From IMG/VR virus record IMGVR_UViG_3300017735_000081, positions 1 to 26,950 of that record: a DNA stretch of 26,950 bases; one strand, written 5' to 3'. The position numbers and the translations under genes were made by a program. Source of the stretch: a virus. Positions 25,475 to 26,950 of the stretch are shown here, piece after piece. The number at the start of each line of letters is the position of its first letter. Positions within the stretch are counted from its first letter, which is position 1. The notes beneath the pieces were generated by a model. It was not told the DNA's origin. It saw only the letters and a program-made list of their open reading frames with translations, and did no database searches.

Positions 25475-26845
25475 TTACTGTATTTTAAAATCTTTAAAGC
25501 GTTCATTCATGTGGGACTTATCAAAAGCCGGAACATCATCCATGACACCATCAGTCGCATTCTCTGCATCATAAAGTCTCATCCTCGATCGGTCAATACC
25601 TATAACAAATCTTTTATTTGCATTAGGATCGTTATATCTATTCTTAAGTTGTTTGACCATTATTTGGCCTTCTGTCTCAAGCTCTTCTGATGATATGAGG
25701 GCGAACATGAGATCTGCGGTAGCGGGTAATCCAAAAGACTCGGACGTATCTTCAAGCCCAGGATCCGAGCTAGTATAACCACTACGAGTCGTTTGTGTTG
25801 CAGATACGATCGGAACGTCAAACTCCACCGCAAGACCTCGTAGCTCTTCAGCAATTGCTTTAATGTAGGTGTATGAATTGATTGCACCACCCATTCCTTT
25901 CATGCGTGAAGAAGAACATATATTAAGATAATCAATAAAAATCATATCTGGCACAAAGTTCTTTTTTAGTTTAAGTTCATTGAGCAAAGCTCGGAAGTGC
26001 CCTGTATGAGCAGACCCGGTTGGATACTCTTTAATAATAAGCTTGCCATTCGTCTTTGCCGCAACCTGATCAACCTTAGACGTTAGCATATCTTTCGTGA
26101 TGTGCTGTAACTGATCTAACGGAATATTTAACAGATTAGCATCAATACGTTCTGCAATACGTTCTTCTGCCATCTCCATGGTAATATAAAGTACGTTTTT
26201 TCCTTGAGTGAGGACATTACCAGCCATATGACACATAAACAACGATTTGCCTACACCTGTACCGGCAAGTGCGATGTTAAGAGTTTTATTTGGTAATCCG
26301 CCCTTTGTAATCTTGTTAAAATAATCTAAGTCAAACGGAATACGCTCTTCATCTTCGTGATAAAACTCATAACGTTTTTCAACATCTTCAATATAGTCAT
26401 GGCCTACAGACGGATCAAATGTTACGGATAAGGCTTTTGATAGCAAGTCAGGCATGGCGGTCTTAGTAAGTGTCTGATGCTTGCCATCAATAATACTAAT
26501 GCTTTCCATTACTGCATTATGAATAGCTCTGTCCTGACACCATTTTTCAGTAGTATCTATAAGCCATTCTTCATCGGCCTTCTCACTCTTATCAAACACA
26601 TTCGGTAAAATTTCCATAGCCGCAGTGTATTGATCATCATTGAATTTATCAGACTGATCTATTTCTATTTTAAATGAATCAATGGTAGGGAGTTTATTAT
26701 ACTTAGCAACAAACTTTGCCACCTCTTTGAACAGCTGATTATATACTCCCTGAAAATATTCAGGTTTAATAAAGGGAAGAACCTTACGAGTGTAAGGCTC
26801 ATCAATCAATAGATGTTTAAGTATTGTCTGTTCAACGTTACTCAT
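25475..26845 (-). CDS. 41: Replicative DNA helicase (T4 gp41/DnaB-like)
   Basis: 456 residues. The N-terminal helical domain (1-170) begins V-E-Q-T-I-L-K-H-L-L-I, a DnaB-type landmark for primase contact. The RecA-like motor has Walker A A-G-T-G-V-G-K-S (194-201), the T-M-E-M segment (222-225) and Walker B M-I-F-I-D-Y-L-N (301-308), then S-A-T-Q-T-T-R motif H3-like and a K-N-R-Y-N arginine-finger region near the end. The hexamer unwinds DNA ahead of the phage polymerase, moving 5' to 3' on the lagging strand. Length equals T4 gp41. Starts inside the end of the previous gene by eight bases. Confidence 0.95.
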   Translation of the reverse strand: MSNVEQTILKHLLIDEPYTRKVLPFIKPEYFQGVYNQLFKEVAKFVAKYNKLPTIDSFKIEIDQSDKFNDDQYTAAMEILPNVFDKSEKADEEWLIDTTEKWCQDRAIHNAVMESISIIDGKHQTLTKTAMPDLLSKALSVTFDPSVGHDYIEDVEKRYEFYHEDEERIPFDLDYFNKITKGGLPNKTLNIALAGTGVGKSLFMCHMAGNVLTQGKNVLYITMEMAEERIAERIDANLLNIPLDQLQHITKDMLTSKVDQVAAKTNGKLIIKEYPTGSAHTGHFRALLNELKLKKNFVPDMIFIDYLNICSSSRMKGMGGAINSYTYIKAIAEELRGLAVEFDVPIVSATQTTRSGYTSSDPGLEDTSESFGLPATADLMFALISSEELETEGQIMVKQLKNRYNDPNANKRFVIGIDRSRMRLYDAENATDGVMDDVPAFDKSHMNERFKDFKIQ

Positions 26846-26950
26846 TATTTTCCATTTCGTTTAAGTTATTAACTAGTATGCTTTCTAATATTTTTCCGGC
26901 ATATTTTTGAAAGTCAACGCTGTCAACTGATAGGTCGCCATCAGGGGAAA
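26838..26950 (-). CDS. C-terminal end of an unidentified gene (partial)
   Basis: Only about 36 C-terminal residues are inside the window: S-P-D-G-D-L-S-V-D-S-V-D-F-Q-K-Y-A-G-K-I and a helix ending N-L-N-E-M-E-N-N-E. The stop overlaps the helicase start by eight bases, as expected for an operon. In T4-like phages the gene before 41 is often a recombination or replication protein, but this fragment is too short to tell. Confidence 0.6.
   Translation of the reverse strand, partial: SPDGDLSVDSVDFQKYAGKILESILVNNLNEMENNE

Noticed and set aside
1-26950. tRNA genes and CRISPR arrays
   Set aside because: No cloverleaf with a canonical T-loop and no regularly spaced direct repeats were found by eye; a tRNA scan would be decisive.

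Overview
The window reads as part of the genome of a T4-like (Tevenvirinae-type) marine myovirus. Supporting signs are a gp41/DnaB-type replicative helicase, ThyX, dCMP deaminase, a thymidylate-synthase-fold nucleotide hydroxymethylase, MazG-like enzymes, exact T4 late promoter octamers (TATAAATA), dense packing with 1-14 nt overlaps, and nearly all genes on the minus strand. The DNA looks AT-rich by eye (not computed). The likely host is an alphaproteobacterium. The main reason is a circularly permuted, two-piece tmRNA gene on the minus strand near 15.5-15.7 kb, whose tag peptide (ANDNFAPSGYALAA) has the alphaproteobacterial style. A SAR11-, SAR116- or Roseobacter-type host would fit, but the window alone cannot decide.

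Layout, read leftwards in the direction of most transcription. (1) 26950-23000: replication and nucleotide metabolism: end of an unknown gene, gp41-like helicase, a tiny basic protein, ThyX, a small unknown protein, a PTPS/QueD-like protein, a MazG-like pyrophosphohydrolase, and a half-length Na+/phosphate cotransporter closed by a UUCG-loop terminator. (2) 22973-18032: one long operon behind a strong repeated promoter. It holds two small unknowns, a DUF5664-like protein, a TS-fold hydroxymethylase, dCMP deaminase, an SGNH-type protein, a fold-type-II PLP enzyme and a large unrecognised protein. I read it as a DNA base hypermodification cluster. (3) 18031-15700: a plus-strand late gene for a membrane protein, then small early-type minus-strand genes, a SleB-type cell wall hydrolase and a DUF3310 protein. 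(4) 15705-15487: the permuted tmRNA. (5) 15455-10893: a small beta-barrel-like protein and seven further short proteins, most with Sec signal peptides, then two membrane-anchored proteins. (6) 10911-9246: a small plus-strand gene, an AbrB-like protein, a DUF932 protein and a small ORF, closed by a terminator. (7) 9210-2546: a late operon whose proteins start with a short F-K-x-[FY]-[ILM]-x-E-like motif resembling the capsid-targeting sequence of T4 internal head proteins. These include a PD-(D/E)XK-like nuclease, a KxDG-containing protein, a HxGH-type nucleotidyltransferase, DUF5824 and DUF6321 proteins and a repeat-built lysine-rich protein, followed by a virion/adhesin-like protein. (8) 2538-1: a second late operon of small virion-associated genes running off the left edge.

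Working together, region 1 and 2 proteins would raise and reshape the nucleotide pool and decorate DNA bases. The tmRNA would rescue ribosomes with a phage-supplied tag. The phosphate transporter would ease P limitation. The exported proteins would remodel the host envelope, and the late CTS-like proteins would be packaged in the head and delivered with the DNA. All family names come from reading motifs, not from a database search.
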